NCBI RefSeq assembly: GCF_017809215.1
Contig: NZ_CP065424.1
Span: forward strand, 2,946,001 to 3,010,000
From: Heyndrickxia oleronia
GTDB taxonomy: Bacteria > Bacillota > Bacilli > Bacillales > Bacillaceae_C
Length of the DNA: 64,000 nt
Direction of reading: 5' to 3'
A program made the position numbers and the translations under genes. The notes beneath the pieces are model-generated. The model searched no databases, was not told the origin of the DNA, and saw only the letters and a list, made by a program, of their open reading frames with translations. Positions 27,068 through 35,094 of this stretch are shown here, piece by piece (the stretch's first letter is position 1; every line of letters begins with the position of its first letter).

Positions 27068-28660
27068 TCAATTTACAAAACGCTCATGCTCTTTCCAGTA
27101 TTCGTTTCTTAGACGGACTTTTTGAATTTTTCCTGATGCAGTTTTTGGGAGCTCATCAATAAAACTAACGGATGTAGGAGCTTTGAAATGAGCCAATTTT
27201 TCACGAGCGAATTGAATAACTTCTTTTCCATCAAGCGTTGAACCTTCACGTTTTACTATAACTGCATGTGGTGTTTCACCCCATTTTTCATGAGGTATAG
27301 CTATAATTGCTGCCTCCACTATATCTGGATGCTCATAAAGTACGCCTTCAACCTCTATTGAAGAAATATTTTCTCCACCACTTATAATGATATCCTTTTT
27401 ACGATCAACAATCTCAATATTTCCATCTTCATCTACAGTGGCCATATCACCTGTATGGAACCACCCATTACGAATAACTTCATCGGTTGCTTCTTCATTT
27501 TTCCAATATCCAAGCATGACACCGTTACTTTTTACGATAATTTCACCAATTTCCTTATCGTTCTTTGAAATTTCTTTACCTTCACTATTAACCACACGTA
27601 CATCACAGCCAATCATTTCATAGCCAGCCTTTGCCTTTAAACGATACTGCTTTTCCATAGGTAATGTCTGTTGATGTACTCTAATTTGTGAAGTAGTAAT
27701 AAGTGGAGATGCTTCCGTCATACCATATACTTGTATAAATTCCCAACCTAGTTGCTGCTCTACCTTTGAAACAAATGAAGGAGGTGGTGCAGAGCCAGCA
27801 ATCACCACTCGGACCGAATGATTAATATTTGGTTGATGTCTCTCATAATACTGAAGTAAGGAATTTAAAACAGCTGGTGCCATATGAATTACAGACACAT
27901 GATGGTTTTGGATCTTTTCAAAGATTATTTCTGGACGAACATGTTTTAATGTAATATGCGTTGCCCCATTCGCTGTATAGTAAAAAGGAGAACCCCAACC
28001 ATTAACATGGAACATGGGCAACACATGTAATACTACATCACGGTCAGATACCCGTAAATGATGCATAGTACTTAGTGCATGTAAATAGTTGTTGCGATGC
28101 GTTAACATGACCCCTTTTGGTTTCCCAGTTGTTCCACTAGTATATAAAATATTTGCCACATCCTGCTCATCCAGTTCAACTTTTTGAAAAGTAAATGAGG
28201 GATATTGCTTTAGCCATGATTCATACCAAAGATCACCTTCTTCGAGAGCAATTTTTTCCTCTCCTTGAACAATAATCTGACGTACACTCGTAAATTGATT
28301 TCTTATAGGTAAAAGTAAATGATATAATTCCTCATCAACAAATACAATTTCGCTCTCACTATGATTTAAGATATATAAATAATCATCTGGTGTAAGTCTT
28401 GTATTAAGAGGTACCATAATTCCACCTACTTGAAAAACACCAAAAAACCCTTCAAGCATTCCTAATGTATTCGGTGCTAAATAAGCGATTCGATCTCCTT
28501 TTTGTACTGCTAAATCACGTAGACCATATGATAGCTGCTGAACCCTGTTATATAGTTGCTGGTAGGTTAAATCATCATTATTATTAATAACTGCCGTTTT
28601 ATTTCCATACACTTTTACAGCTCTATCCAGAAATTCTGTTAAAACTAATGGAACAAACAA
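27068..28660 (-). CDS. Long-chain fatty acid/acyl-CoA ligase (AMP-forming)
   Basis: A 530-residue ANL superfamily enzyme that activates a carboxylic acid to its CoA ester via an acyl-adenylate. The P-loop-like A3 motif is YTSGTTGKPKGVMLTHRN (near residue 172), A5 is VYGMTEASP, A7-A8 is GWFHTGDMATVDEDG then DRKKDIIISGGENIS, and A10 is LPKTASGKIQK, with the catalytic lysine. The substrate could be a medium or long fatty acid or another carboxylate; no beta-oxidation genes are adjacent. Translation probably starts at TTG 28660, nine bases after GGAGGG. Own terminator downstream. Confidence 0.88.
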   Translation of the reverse strand: MFVPLVLTEFLDRAVKVYGNKTAVINNNDDLTYQQLYNRVQQLSYGLRDLAVQKGDRIAYLAPNTLGMLEGFFGVFQVGGIMVPLNTRLTPDDYLYILNHSESEIVFVDEELYHLLLPIRNQFTSVRQIIVQGEEKIALEEGDLWYESWLKQYPSFTFQKVELDEQDVANILYTSGTTGKPKGVMLTHRNNYLHALSTMHHLRVSDRDVVLHVLPMFHVNGWGSPFYYTANGATHITLKHVRPEIIFEKIQNHHVSVIHMAPAVLNSLLQYYERHQPNINHSVRVVIAGSAPPPSFVSKVEQQLGWEFIQVYGMTEASPLITTSQIRVHQQTLPMEKQYRLKAKAGYEMIGCDVRVVNSEGKEISKNDKEIGEIIVKSNGVMLGYWKNEEATDEVIRNGWFHTGDMATVDEDGNIEIVDRKKDIIISGGENISSIEVEGVLYEHPDIVEAAIIAIPHEKWGETPHAVIVKREGSTLDGKEVIQFAREKLAHFKAPTSVSFIDELPKTASGKIQKVRLRNEYWKEHERFVN

Positions 28661-28851
28661 AAGCGGTCACCCTCCGTATTTTCAGATAATATAGATTATT
28701 ATAACATCCAAAAAACAGAATTTGTGTATTAAATGATAAAATTCCATGAAGATCTAATAGTTTATAAGGTTTGCGTGCTATAATCATTCCATATACTGAT
28801 CCACTCCCTAACCGTTTTCTAGTAAGCATAATAACCAATCACGAAACCATA

Positions 28852-28894
28852 AAAAAAAGAAGGATTTTGTAGTCCTATAACAAAATCCTTCTTT
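28852..28894 (-). terminator. Terminator of the MFS efflux gene
   Basis: AGAAGGATTTTGT pairs with ACAAAATCCTTCT across an eight-base loop. On the minus strand it is followed by eight T residues. Confidence 0.9.
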
Positions 28895-28900
28895 AATAAA

Positions 28901-30109
28901 TTATTGTTGTTCAACATTTGTAACAAACAATTGCTTATTTTTATGAACAATTGAACCTACTACTGCAATTAATAGTCCTGAGATCATAAATACAGTTCTA
29001 ATTCCCAACAAATCTGCTAATATTCCCATAATTAGAGAACTAATACCAAAAATTCCAGTTCCAATGGCACCTAATGAGGTATAAACGGTTGCCAACTGTT
29101 CTTTTGATACACTGGTTTGTATAACAGTTTGTTGTGGAATATTTTTTATTTGCCCAAATAGTCCTATTCCAAGAGATAAAAGCAACGCAAAAATTGGAAT
29201 ACTGTTTAAGCTAAACAATATTGTAATTAAGGAACTTCCGAATGAACCAACAAAAATAAAAGTACCCAAATTTTTCTCAATAATAGAGGGGTATTTAATA
29301 CAATAAACGCTTCCTAATATCAAGCCTAAAAAGAATGTACCATTAATAAAACCCCACCATTTTTCGTCAACATTTAAAGCATCATTGACAAACACATATA
29401 AAATAGCAGCTATCCAAACAGTTCCTGCAATTGTTTCGAAAAAGTCTATCCAAGCAATCCTTCTTAATACTGGCGTGTTAGATAAAGTTTTCCATCCCTC
29501 TTTAATCTGCTCTAGTTTCCTTTTAGGCTCAGTTGTTTTGTGTATTACACTTTCTATAAGACAAAGTAAGACGCTTGCGATTATGAATAAACCTCCAACT
29601 AGCCAAACCAGTTGTTGAGGACTCATAAAAATTAGAAATAAACTTCCTATGAACCACATAACTGCTTGTATAACCTGTGTAACTGTTTCTGCTATTCCAT
29701 TAGCTTGAATTAAAGATTCAGGTTTAACATAGTGAGGAATCAGAGTCTGTCTTATTGGATTTGCACATCCATCAAGAAAAGCGATCCACCCTATGATGAA
29801 AAAGATTAAATAGTAATTTGAGACTGTTATTCCAACTAACATAAATCCTAGAATAAAAAGCAAAATAGTTTTTCCGATTTGTGATCCAGCCAATAACCAT
29901 TTAAGATTTACTTTACCAACCAAAAGAGGTGTTAACAGACTAGATATAAACATTGAGGTAGTAATCGTAAATGGCACAAATGATGATACAGTTGCCGAAC
30001 CTGTTAAAACAAAAATTGCACTTATAACACTGACCGTATATAATACATCGCCAATATTAGCGAGAGATTGACCAAGTAGTAATAAAGAAAAATTTTTATT
30101 CAATTTCAT
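28901..30109 (-). CDS. MFS transporter (MFS_3/macrolide-efflux-like)
   Basis: A 402-residue protein with about 12 membrane helices, starting LLLLGQSLANIGDVLYTVSV. The layout, with LTGSATVSSFVPF and the CANPIRQTLIPHYVKPE loop, resembles the MFS_3 group that includes macrolide and other drug exporters. The ATG at 30109 has GGGGGA six bases upstream. That ribosome site can pair with an upstream C run (see the leader element), which is a common design for antibiotic-inducible resistance genes. The substrate is not known. An export role in self-protection or drug tolerance is the best guess. Confidence 0.85.
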   Translation of the reverse strand: MKLNKNFSLLLLGQSLANIGDVLYTVSVISAIFVLTGSATVSSFVPFTITTSMFISSLLTPLLVGKVNLKWLLAGSQIGKTILLFILGFMLVGITVSNYYLIFFIIGWIAFLDGCANPIRQTLIPHYVKPESLIQANGIAETVTQVIQAVMWFIGSLFLIFMSPQQLVWLVGGLFIIASVLLCLIESVIHKTTEPKRKLEQIKEGWKTLSNTPVLRRIAWIDFFETIAGTVWIAAILYVFVNDALNVDEKWWGFINGTFFLGLILGSVYCIKYPSIIEKNLGTFIFVGSFGSSLITILFSLNSIPIFALLLSLGIGLFGQIKNIPQQTVIQTSVSKEQLATVYTSLGAIGTGIFGISSLIMGILADLLGIRTVFMISGLLIAVVGSIVHKNKQLFVTNVEQQ

Positions 30110-30115
30110 TTTGTA

Positions 30116-30156
30116 TCCCCCAATAGTAGAATTGAATCTTGTCTTGATTAGGGGGA
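30116..30156 (-). promoter_or_regulatory. Hairpin sequestering the ribosome binding site of the MFS gene
   Basis: On the transcript, TCCCCC plus AAT (30156-30147) can pair with ATT plus GGGGGA (30124-30116), leaving one bulged base. The second arm is the ribosome binding site of the MFS gene, six bases before its ATG. A tiny leader ORF ends four bases before the first arm. Confidence 0.55.
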
Positions 30157-30159
30157 ATT

Positions 30160-30177
30160 TTAAATTGGACTGTTCAT
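30160..30177 (-). CDS. Putative five-codon leader peptide
   Basis: ATG AAC AGT CCA ATT TAA encodes MNSPI. GGAAGGAG lies ten bases before the ATG, an excellent ribosome site for such a short frame. It ends right before the hairpin that would hide the ribosome site of the efflux gene, the layout of translational attenuators such as those of erm and cat genes. The peptide does not match a leader I know. Confidence 0.4.
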   Translation of the reverse strand: MNSPI

Positions 30178-30203
30178 TAATTTTTTACTCCTTCCATATA
30201 TCA

Positions 30204-30229
30204 GATAAATCTGGGGGATTAGATTTATC
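30204..30229 (-). promoter_or_regulatory. Second leader hairpin with a C-rich loop
   Basis: Nine-base perfect arms GATAAATCT and AGATTTATC enclose, on the transcript, the loop AATCCCCC. The loop is complementary to the GGGGGAT of the efflux gene's ribosome site, so it may take part in alternative pairing. Confidence 0.45.
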
Positions 30230-30447
30230 GCCATTTTTTTCATCTCACTTATATGAATTTTAGCACAATTAAAACACTTGATAGAAATTTATTTTTGGAT
30301 TGCCTTACCTTATCCCTTATCCACTCTTATTGAAGTATAGTGCCCTTTTCTTCAATAAGAAAAGAGCATCCCTTGTTAAAGAATGCCCTCGATAGTTTAA
30401 AATCTTTAAAGTTGGTGAACTAAATCATTTAATACCCCATTCAATAT

Positions 30448-30885
30448 TTATCTGATTTTCTCCGCCAACTCTAAAATAATTCCCTCTGGACCACGAACGT
30501 AGCATAACTTATAACTTGCTTCATATTGCTTTATTTCACTAAAGATTTCCGTGCCATTCTTTTTCAATTTTGCAACAATAGATTCAATATCTTCAACAGC
30601 AAAGCAAATATGTCGGATACCCAGCGTATTTGCAAAAGGTGGTTGAATATCTTTTTCATCTGACGGCGTATAAAATTTGACTAGCTCTATCCATGCCTCA
30701 CCATCTGGCATGCCCAATCCTACACATGCCGTTTTAACATTATTAAGCCCAACTATTCTGTCCAACAGTTCTCCATCCATTTCCCATTCCGCTCGCACTT
30801 CAAGTCCTAAATTAAGAAAAAAAGCTTTAGCCTCTGATAGATCATTTACGTTTATACTCACATGATCTATTCTATTGATTTTCAT
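30448..30885 (-). CDS. VOC (glyoxalase/bleomycin resistance) family protein
   Basis: A 145-residue protein with two beta-alpha-beta-beta-beta repeats. Metal-ligand positions appear as His in MKINRIDHVSINV, Glu in GEAWIELVKF, His in LGIRHICFAV, and Glu near the end in GIILELAEK. The GIRHICFAVEDI pattern and C-terminal GPEGIILEL are typical of lactoylglutathione-lyase-like or methylmalonyl-CoA-epimerase-like members. The substrate is unknown. AGGAGGTATGAGAT precedes the ATG. It is a single gene downstream of the divergent esterase promoter region. Confidence 0.85.
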   Translation of the reverse strand: MKINRIDHVSINVNDLSEAKAFFLNLGLEVRAEWEMDGELLDRIVGLNNVKTACVGLGMPDGEAWIELVKFYTPSDEKDIQPPFANTLGIRHICFAVEDIESIVAKLKKNGTEIFSEIKQYEASYKLCYVRGPEGIILELAEKIR

Positions 30886-31042
30886 ATCTCATACCTCCTA
30901 TGTTCCTATTTAAAGTAATTATCTTTATTTTATAAAAGAAAATTTGACCTTATTAGTGCTGCTCAATATTTTCTTTCAGTAGTTATTAAAACGCTGACAG
31001 TTCTATATTAATTCATAATTAAAATTTACTAGAAATAGCGAG

Positions 31043-31071
31043 TTGACGATAGTCTAATTAGACTCTATAAT
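31043..31071 (+). promoter_or_regulatory. Sigma-A promoter of the esterase-padR operon
   Basis: TTGACG (31043-31048) and TATAAT (31066-31071) are separated by exactly 17 bases. The spacer contains the first AGTCTAATTAGACT palindrome, so a bound repressor would block the polymerase. Confidence 0.8.
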
Positions 31072-31116
31072 ATTGAAGTCTAATTAGACTCTATAATATT
31101 GAAGTCTAATTAGACT
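31051..31116 (+). repeat. Three tandem palindromic operators, AGTCTAATTAGACT
   Basis: The perfect 14-bp palindrome occurs at 31051-31064, 31077-31090 and 31103-31116, a 26-bp period. The CTATAATATTGA spacer is also repeated, so the array arose by tandem duplication of a 26-bp unit. The first site sits inside the promoter spacer and the others lie downstream of it. The coupled PadR-type regulator is the obvious binder. Confidence 0.85.
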
Positions 31117-31140
31117 ATTATGTAAAGGATTGAAAATTAA

Positions 31141-31983
31141 ATGATAAAATCTTTTTTAATGTTAGGGCAATCAAATATGGCAGGTCGTGGATTCTTGCAT
31201 GAGGTAGAACCTATCTATAATGAAAAAATAAAAATGCTTCGCAACGGTCAGTGGCAAATGATGACAGAACCGATTAATTATGACCGCCCTGTTGCTGGTG
31301 TAAGTCTAGCAGCATCTTTTGCACAGGCATGGTCGAATGCCAACCCGGATGAAGAAATTGGTTTGATTCCTTGTGCGGAAGGTGGCAGTTCCTTGAACGA
31401 TTGGCATCCGCAGGGTACTCTTTTTCAACATGCTTTATCTGAAGCTCGATTTGCTCTTGAAACTAGTAAAATTTGTGGCATACTTTGGCATCAAGGTGAA
31501 AGTGATAGCAATAATTCTCTACATAAAACGTATTATGAAAAGTTATCTCTTATCATTGAAACTTTACGTAAAGAATTATACCTTCAAAATGTCCCATTAA
31601 TCATTGGTGAGCTTGGTGATTTTTTAGGAAAATCGGGTTTTGGAAAGTACTCACCTGAGTTTCAAGAAATCAACGACCAATTACGTCGATTCGCTCATGA
31701 ACAGCAAAATTGTTATTTTGTATCGGCAAAAGGGCTAACTGCCAATCCGGATGGTATTCATTTGAACGCTGTTTCCCAACGAAAATTCGGTTATCGCTAC
31801 TTCGAAGCATTTTCGAAAAAGTGTCATATCTTAGAGCCTCTTTCGGATGAAAATCAATCACTAAAAATAAACAATAACTATTCGAAAACTGAACAAATTT
31901 ATATTCACAGTATGAATTTGGCTCTAGGTAAAATCACATACGCTGAATTTGAAGCACAAATGGCGAAGGTGATGCACCCTTGA
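31141..31983 (+). CDS. Sialate O-acetylesterase-like carbohydrate esterase (SASA/SGNH)
   Basis: A 280-residue esterase of the SASA group. The nucleophile Ser is in MLGQSNMAGRG at the N-terminus, the glycine block is PCAEGGSSL, WHQGESDS follows, and the Asp/His pair lies in NPDGIHLN. There is no signal peptide, so it acts in the cytoplasm, probably deacetylating a sugar or glycan fragment. The last 45 residues (ALGKITYAEFEAQMAKVMHP) are an extra helical tail. Its stop overlaps the start of the PadR-type gene (TTGA), so enzyme and regulator are co-translated. The start is weakly defined, as there is no clear GGAGG before the ATG. Confidence 0.85.
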   Translation: MIKSFLMLGQSNMAGRGFLHEVEPIYNEKIKMLRNGQWQMMTEPINYDRPVAGVSLAASFAQAWSNANPDEEIGLIPCAEGGSSLNDWHPQGTLFQHALSEARFALETSKICGILWHQGESDSNNSLHKTYYEKLSLIIETLRKELYLQNVPLIIGELGDFLGKSGFGKYSPEFQEINDQLRRFAHEQQNCYFVSAKGLTANPDGIHLNAVSQRKFGYRYFEAFSKKCHILEPLSDENQSLKINNNYSKTEQIYIHSMNLALGKITYAEFEAQMAKVMHP

Positions 31984-32519
31984 TTCCCTTACTTATCCTT
32001 GGCTTACTTATTCAAAACCCTGGCACTCATGGATACGAACTATTAAGTTTAATGGAAAAACGACATTATAAATATATCGTTAACTTCACTAAAGGATCAT
32101 TTTATTACAATTTGCAACAACTTGAAGAAAAAGGTTTGATTGAACAAACACATCAAATACGTCCAAACAATGGTCGTGAAATTCACACCTATAAAATCAC
32201 GTCTTTAGGAATAGAAGAATTCGAAAAATTAATGGCCAAATATGGGACTAAATCCGAGTATGTAAACTTGCAATTCTATGGCGCATTACTCTTTGCAGAT
32301 GAATTCGATAAAAATAAATTATTAGAATTAATCCAATCACAAATTGATCAAACTGAAGCCAGAATTGCTCTTCTCGATGAATACCTAACTATCACTAAAG
32401 AATTGCCGGGTAAAATTGATTATTTTCGTCGCATGAACGAAAATTCTCGTTCACACCATTTAGTGAACTTAAAATGGTTTAAAGAATTGAAGGCCGACAT
32501 AGAAGAAGCTACTGTGTAA
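31980..32519 (+). CDS. PadR-family transcriptional regulator
   Basis: A 179-residue protein starting at TTG 31980, with AAGGTG upstream. The N-terminal winged helix (ILGLLIQNPGTHGYELLSLM, then GSFYYNLQQLEEKGLIEQ) is the PadR fold. The C-terminal half is the Vir_AC_2-type helical dimerisation domain. PadR proteins are usually repressors released by a small aromatic or drug-like effector. It is translationally coupled to the esterase and lies behind three identical palindromes, so autoregulation of the pair is very likely. The effector is unknown. Confidence 0.9.
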   Translation: MIPLLILGLLIQNPGTHGYELLSLMEKRHYKYIVNFTKGSFYYNLQQLEEKGLIEQTHQIRPNNGREIHTYKITSLGIEEFEKLMAKYGTKSEYVNLQFYGALLFADEFDKNKLLELIQSQIDQTEARIALLDEYLTITKELPGKIDYFRRMNENSRSHHLVNLKWFKELKADIEEATV

Positions 32520-32529
32520 ATACAAACTA

Positions 32530-32576
32530 AAAATCCCGTATCAATATTACTTAGTAAAATTGATACGGGATTTTTA
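32530..32576 (+). terminator. Terminator of the esterase-padR operon
   Basis: AAATCCCGTATCAAT pairs with ATTGATACGGGATTT, followed by TT. The flanking A run also allows function on the opposite strand. Confidence 0.85.
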
Positions 32577-32649
32577 ATGTAATCTTTTGTAGTGAATTCC
32601 TACCATCTCCACCAATTGTTCCATTACGGTCTAAGAACACTCCAATCAC
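32551..32649 (-). pseudogene. N-terminal remnant of a HAD-IIIA-type hydrolase
   Basis: A 32-codon frame from GTG reads VFLDRNGTIGGDG near its start, matching the DxDGT nucleophile motif of HAD-IIIA phosphatases except that the acid/base Asp is Asn. AAAGGTGG lies upstream of the start. After this the frame passes into the neighbouring terminator and stops. It is a broken leftover with no likely function. Confidence 0.45.
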
Positions 32650-32757
32650 AATGATTTACCACCTTTCACTCAAAATTCAACTTTTGCTTTAACTATTCTG
32701 CTTCTTTTCTACAAAAAACCATATACTTTTTTCTCCTTGTACTGAACCATATTTATT

Positions 32758-32889
32758 TAAGAATTAGAAACTTTTAATGCCTCGTTTATTATATGAATAG
32801 ATAGTTCATGATCATTTAAAACGTATTGAATTTCTTCAGGTTCTACTCAAATTCGTGTAATAGTTTCGTTTTCTCGAAGAAAAGGAAGT
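32758..32889 (-). pseudogene. Unidentified gene relic with internal stop
   Basis: One frame reads LPFLRENETITRI, TGA, then VEPEEIQYVLNDHELSIHII and NEALKVSNS before a stop. The text looks like real protein and is interrupted by the TGA at 32847-32849. I do not recognise the family. No start or ribosome site is present. Confidence 0.35.
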
Positions 32890-33149
32890 ATTTTTTATAT
32901 CTACAAATGTCATTACTTCAATCATTAAAGAAATACTCAAACATTTTTTCTAACGTGTGCCTTTTATTTGTAAATGAGGTCATACATGAGGTCTCAAAAT
33001 CAAAAAAGTACACCACTATTTATTAGTGATGTACTGGAATTTGATAATATGTGCAGACATTAAAGACAAGTTACTGTTATTTATATGGAAGCGTGCATTT
33101 ATTTATCTTTAATTTTACAAAGTATAATAGTTTTTTTAGAAATCTTCAC
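32890..33149. other. Intergenic stretch without recognised features
   Basis: AT-rich, with stops in all frames. A short GTACACCACT...AGTGATGTAC inverted repeat at about 33008-33033 may end the hydroxyacid dehydrogenase transcript or the relics. I see nothing else. Confidence 0.4.
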
Positions 33150-34100
33150 TTATACCGGAGTAATCGGATTGTCACCTGATAAAACATTAGTAATGTTTTT
33201 AACAGCCAATTTGGCCATCGCATCACGTGCTTCAATCGTTGCATTTCCGATATGTGGTGTTAAGACAACATTTTTTAACGTTTTAAGTTCTTCCGTAATT
33301 TTCGGCTCAAATTCAAATACATCTAATGCAGCACCTGCAATTTGACCTTCTTTCAGAGCCTTAACTAAATCTTCCTCATGAACAACCGGTCCCCTGGATG
33401 CATTAATTAAAAAGGCATCTTTTTTCATTTTTTGAATGACGTCTAATGTAATTAAATGATGGGTTTCTTTATTATACGGTGAGTGAACAGATACATAATC
33501 CGATTGTTGAATAAGCTCTTCGAAAGATACAAAGGATGCATTTAACTCTTTTTCTATTGCTTCATCCTTACGTCGGGGTCCTGTATATAGTATCTTCATC
33601 CCAAATGCTTTAGCTTTTCTCGCGACTGCCTGTCCGATACTACCAAAACCAATGATTCCCAATGTCTTCTCGCTTAATCCCCTTCCAAGGAAAAATAAAG
33701 GAGCCCATCCGTTAAAACCTTCTGTGCGACAGAGCTGATCCCCTTCAGGTATTCTTCTTGAAATTGCTAACATCAACCCAATTGACAATTCTGCTGTTGC
33801 GTCTGTAGAGACATCAGGAGTATTAGATACAAATATATTTTTTTCCTTTGCATACTGAACATCAATATTGTTAAATCCTGCACCAAAATTAGCAATAATT
33901 TTTAAATTAGGTGCCGAATCAATTACCTTTCGTGTAACAGGAGTAGATAATGGACATAAAAGTGCATCTTTATCGGCAATCCTCTCCGCTAATTCTTCCT
34001 CAGTTATTAGTTTCTCCCCATAGTACACATCAATTTCATGATCTTTTAAAAGTTGGTACCCGATCTCAGGGATTTCTCCAGATATAAATATTTTTGCCAT
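33150..34100 (-). CDS. D-isomer-specific 2-hydroxyacid dehydrogenase
   Basis: A 316-residue NAD(P)-dependent enzyme that reduces 2-keto acids such as glyoxylate or hydroxypyruvate to the D-hydroxy acid. The dinucleotide-binding motif is LGIIGFGSIGQAVARKAKAF (near residue 145). The catalytic residues are Arg in NASRGPVVHEEDL, Glu in VFEFEPKI and His in LTPHIGNAT. It resembles the Bacillus glyoxylate reductase-like YvcT group. AAGGTGA lies six bases before the ATG. The gene is single, flanked by relics, and its exact substrate is open. Confidence 0.92.
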   Translation of the reverse strand: MAKIFISGEIPEIGYQLLKDHEIDVYYGEKLITEEELAERIADKDALLCPLSTPVTRKVIDSAPNLKIIANFGAGFNNIDVQYAKEKNIFVSNTPDVSTDATAELSIGLMLAISRRIPEGDQLCRTEGFNGWAPLFFLGRGLSEKTLGIIGFGSIGQAVARKAKAFGMKILYTGPRRKDEAIEKELNASFVSFEELIQQSDYVSVHSPYNKETHHLITLDVIQKMKKDAFLINASRGPVVHEEDLVKALKEGQIAGAALDVFEFEPKITEELKTLKNVVLTPHIGNATIEARDAMAKLAVKNITNVLSGDNPITPV

Positions 34101-34427
34101 TTAAATCACCTTCAATTAATTTTCACTCAAGTTTTTTAACGGAAAATCTAGCCACAATATGTTTAACCTAAACATATGTAAGTAAACATCCATTGAAAAA
34201 CAAACTATGTATTTATTATATGTCTTTTTCTATCATATCACACATTGGGAGAGGAATATAAGAAAGTGGATTACATCTATGGTAATAATAATAAAGTTTT
34301 AATTTAAGTCATTTTAATCTATATAAACAGTACATAGCACATAACTTAGATGTCGTTATGAAATAGATCTACCCAAAATAATTAAAATATCATCTAAGAT
34401 AATGGGTAGAAAACGAAAAAGAGGGTC
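34101..34427. other. Intergenic region with no recognised feature
   Basis: About 330 AT-rich bases between the dehydrogenase start and the isochorismatase relic. It must contain the dehydrogenase promoter, but no clear -35/-10 pair, operator or repeat stands out. Confidence 0.5.
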
Positions 34428-34928
34428 ATGAATACTGCCTTATTAGTCATAGATGTACAAATCGGTTCTTTTTTGGAGAAAAGACCCTTATATAAAAGTG
34501 ATTTATTAAACAATATTCATTTCCTTATTAAAATGGCCCGTATTGAGAAATTCCCGGTTATTTTTACTAAACATAATGGAAAAGTAGGAACAATCAGAAG
34601 GGGAAGCCAGGATGGGAGATTCATCCTTTCCTCCTTCCACTTTGTCGAGAAGATATGATAATTGAAAAAGATTTTCCCGATTCCTTCCAAAAAACTCATC
34701 TTCAACAACAATTAGTAGACAATCAAGTAGGGAGAATTATTATAACAGGAAATCAATCAGAAATTTGTGTAGATGCTTACATGCAGGCGTGCATTTAGCT
34801 TGGGTTATGTTGTCATTTTTGTCGAGGATAGCCATAGTACATGCGATTCTGATATTTTAAAAGCCTGCCAAATAATCAATCACCATAACAATATACATTA
34901 CCAATGGTTTGCTAAGGTAAAAAAATAA
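34428..34928 (+). pseudogene. Isochorismatase-family cysteine hydrolase, two frameshifts
   Basis: Three frames together give a nearly complete protein of about 165 residues. Frame one starts MNTALLVIDVQIGSF and holds the catalytic Asp. After about 34610 a second frame gives WEIHPFLLPL to ITGNQSEICVDAYMQA, with the catalytic Cys. After about 34795 a third frame gives LGYVVIFVEDSHSTCDS to FAKVKK and a TAA at 34926-34928. Every family block is present in the right order, so the gene was lost recently by two small indels. Sequencing errors in the assembly could give the same picture. Confidence 0.75.
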
Positions 34929-35050
34929 AGATGTTTTCTCTTGGTTTTTTCAATTAAATCATGTCTTTTTTCATGGAAACAAACATTAAACAACTATTAA
35001 CTTTTCCAATCACGACAGATAAAAAAGAACATAAAAATAGAGTCAGTATC

Positions 35051-35087
35051 AAAAAAGGCTCCACCGAAATATTGGTAAGCCTTTTTT
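35051..35087 (-). terminator. Terminator of the argGH transcript
   Basis: AAAAAAGGCT..ACC and GGT..AGCCTTTTTT form a stem with flanking A and T runs right after argH. Confidence 0.85.
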
Positions 35088-35094
35088 CATTAAG

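Noticed and set aside
28623..28838. A 71-codon frame upstream of the acyl-CoA ligase
   Set aside because: It overlaps the ligase start, has no ribosome site and no protein-like pattern; the region is better read as promoter and leader.
31051..31116. Possible CRISPR-like array because of regularly spaced repeats
   Set aside because: The spacers are identical too, there are only three units, no cas genes are near, and the unit fits a tandem duplication of an operator.
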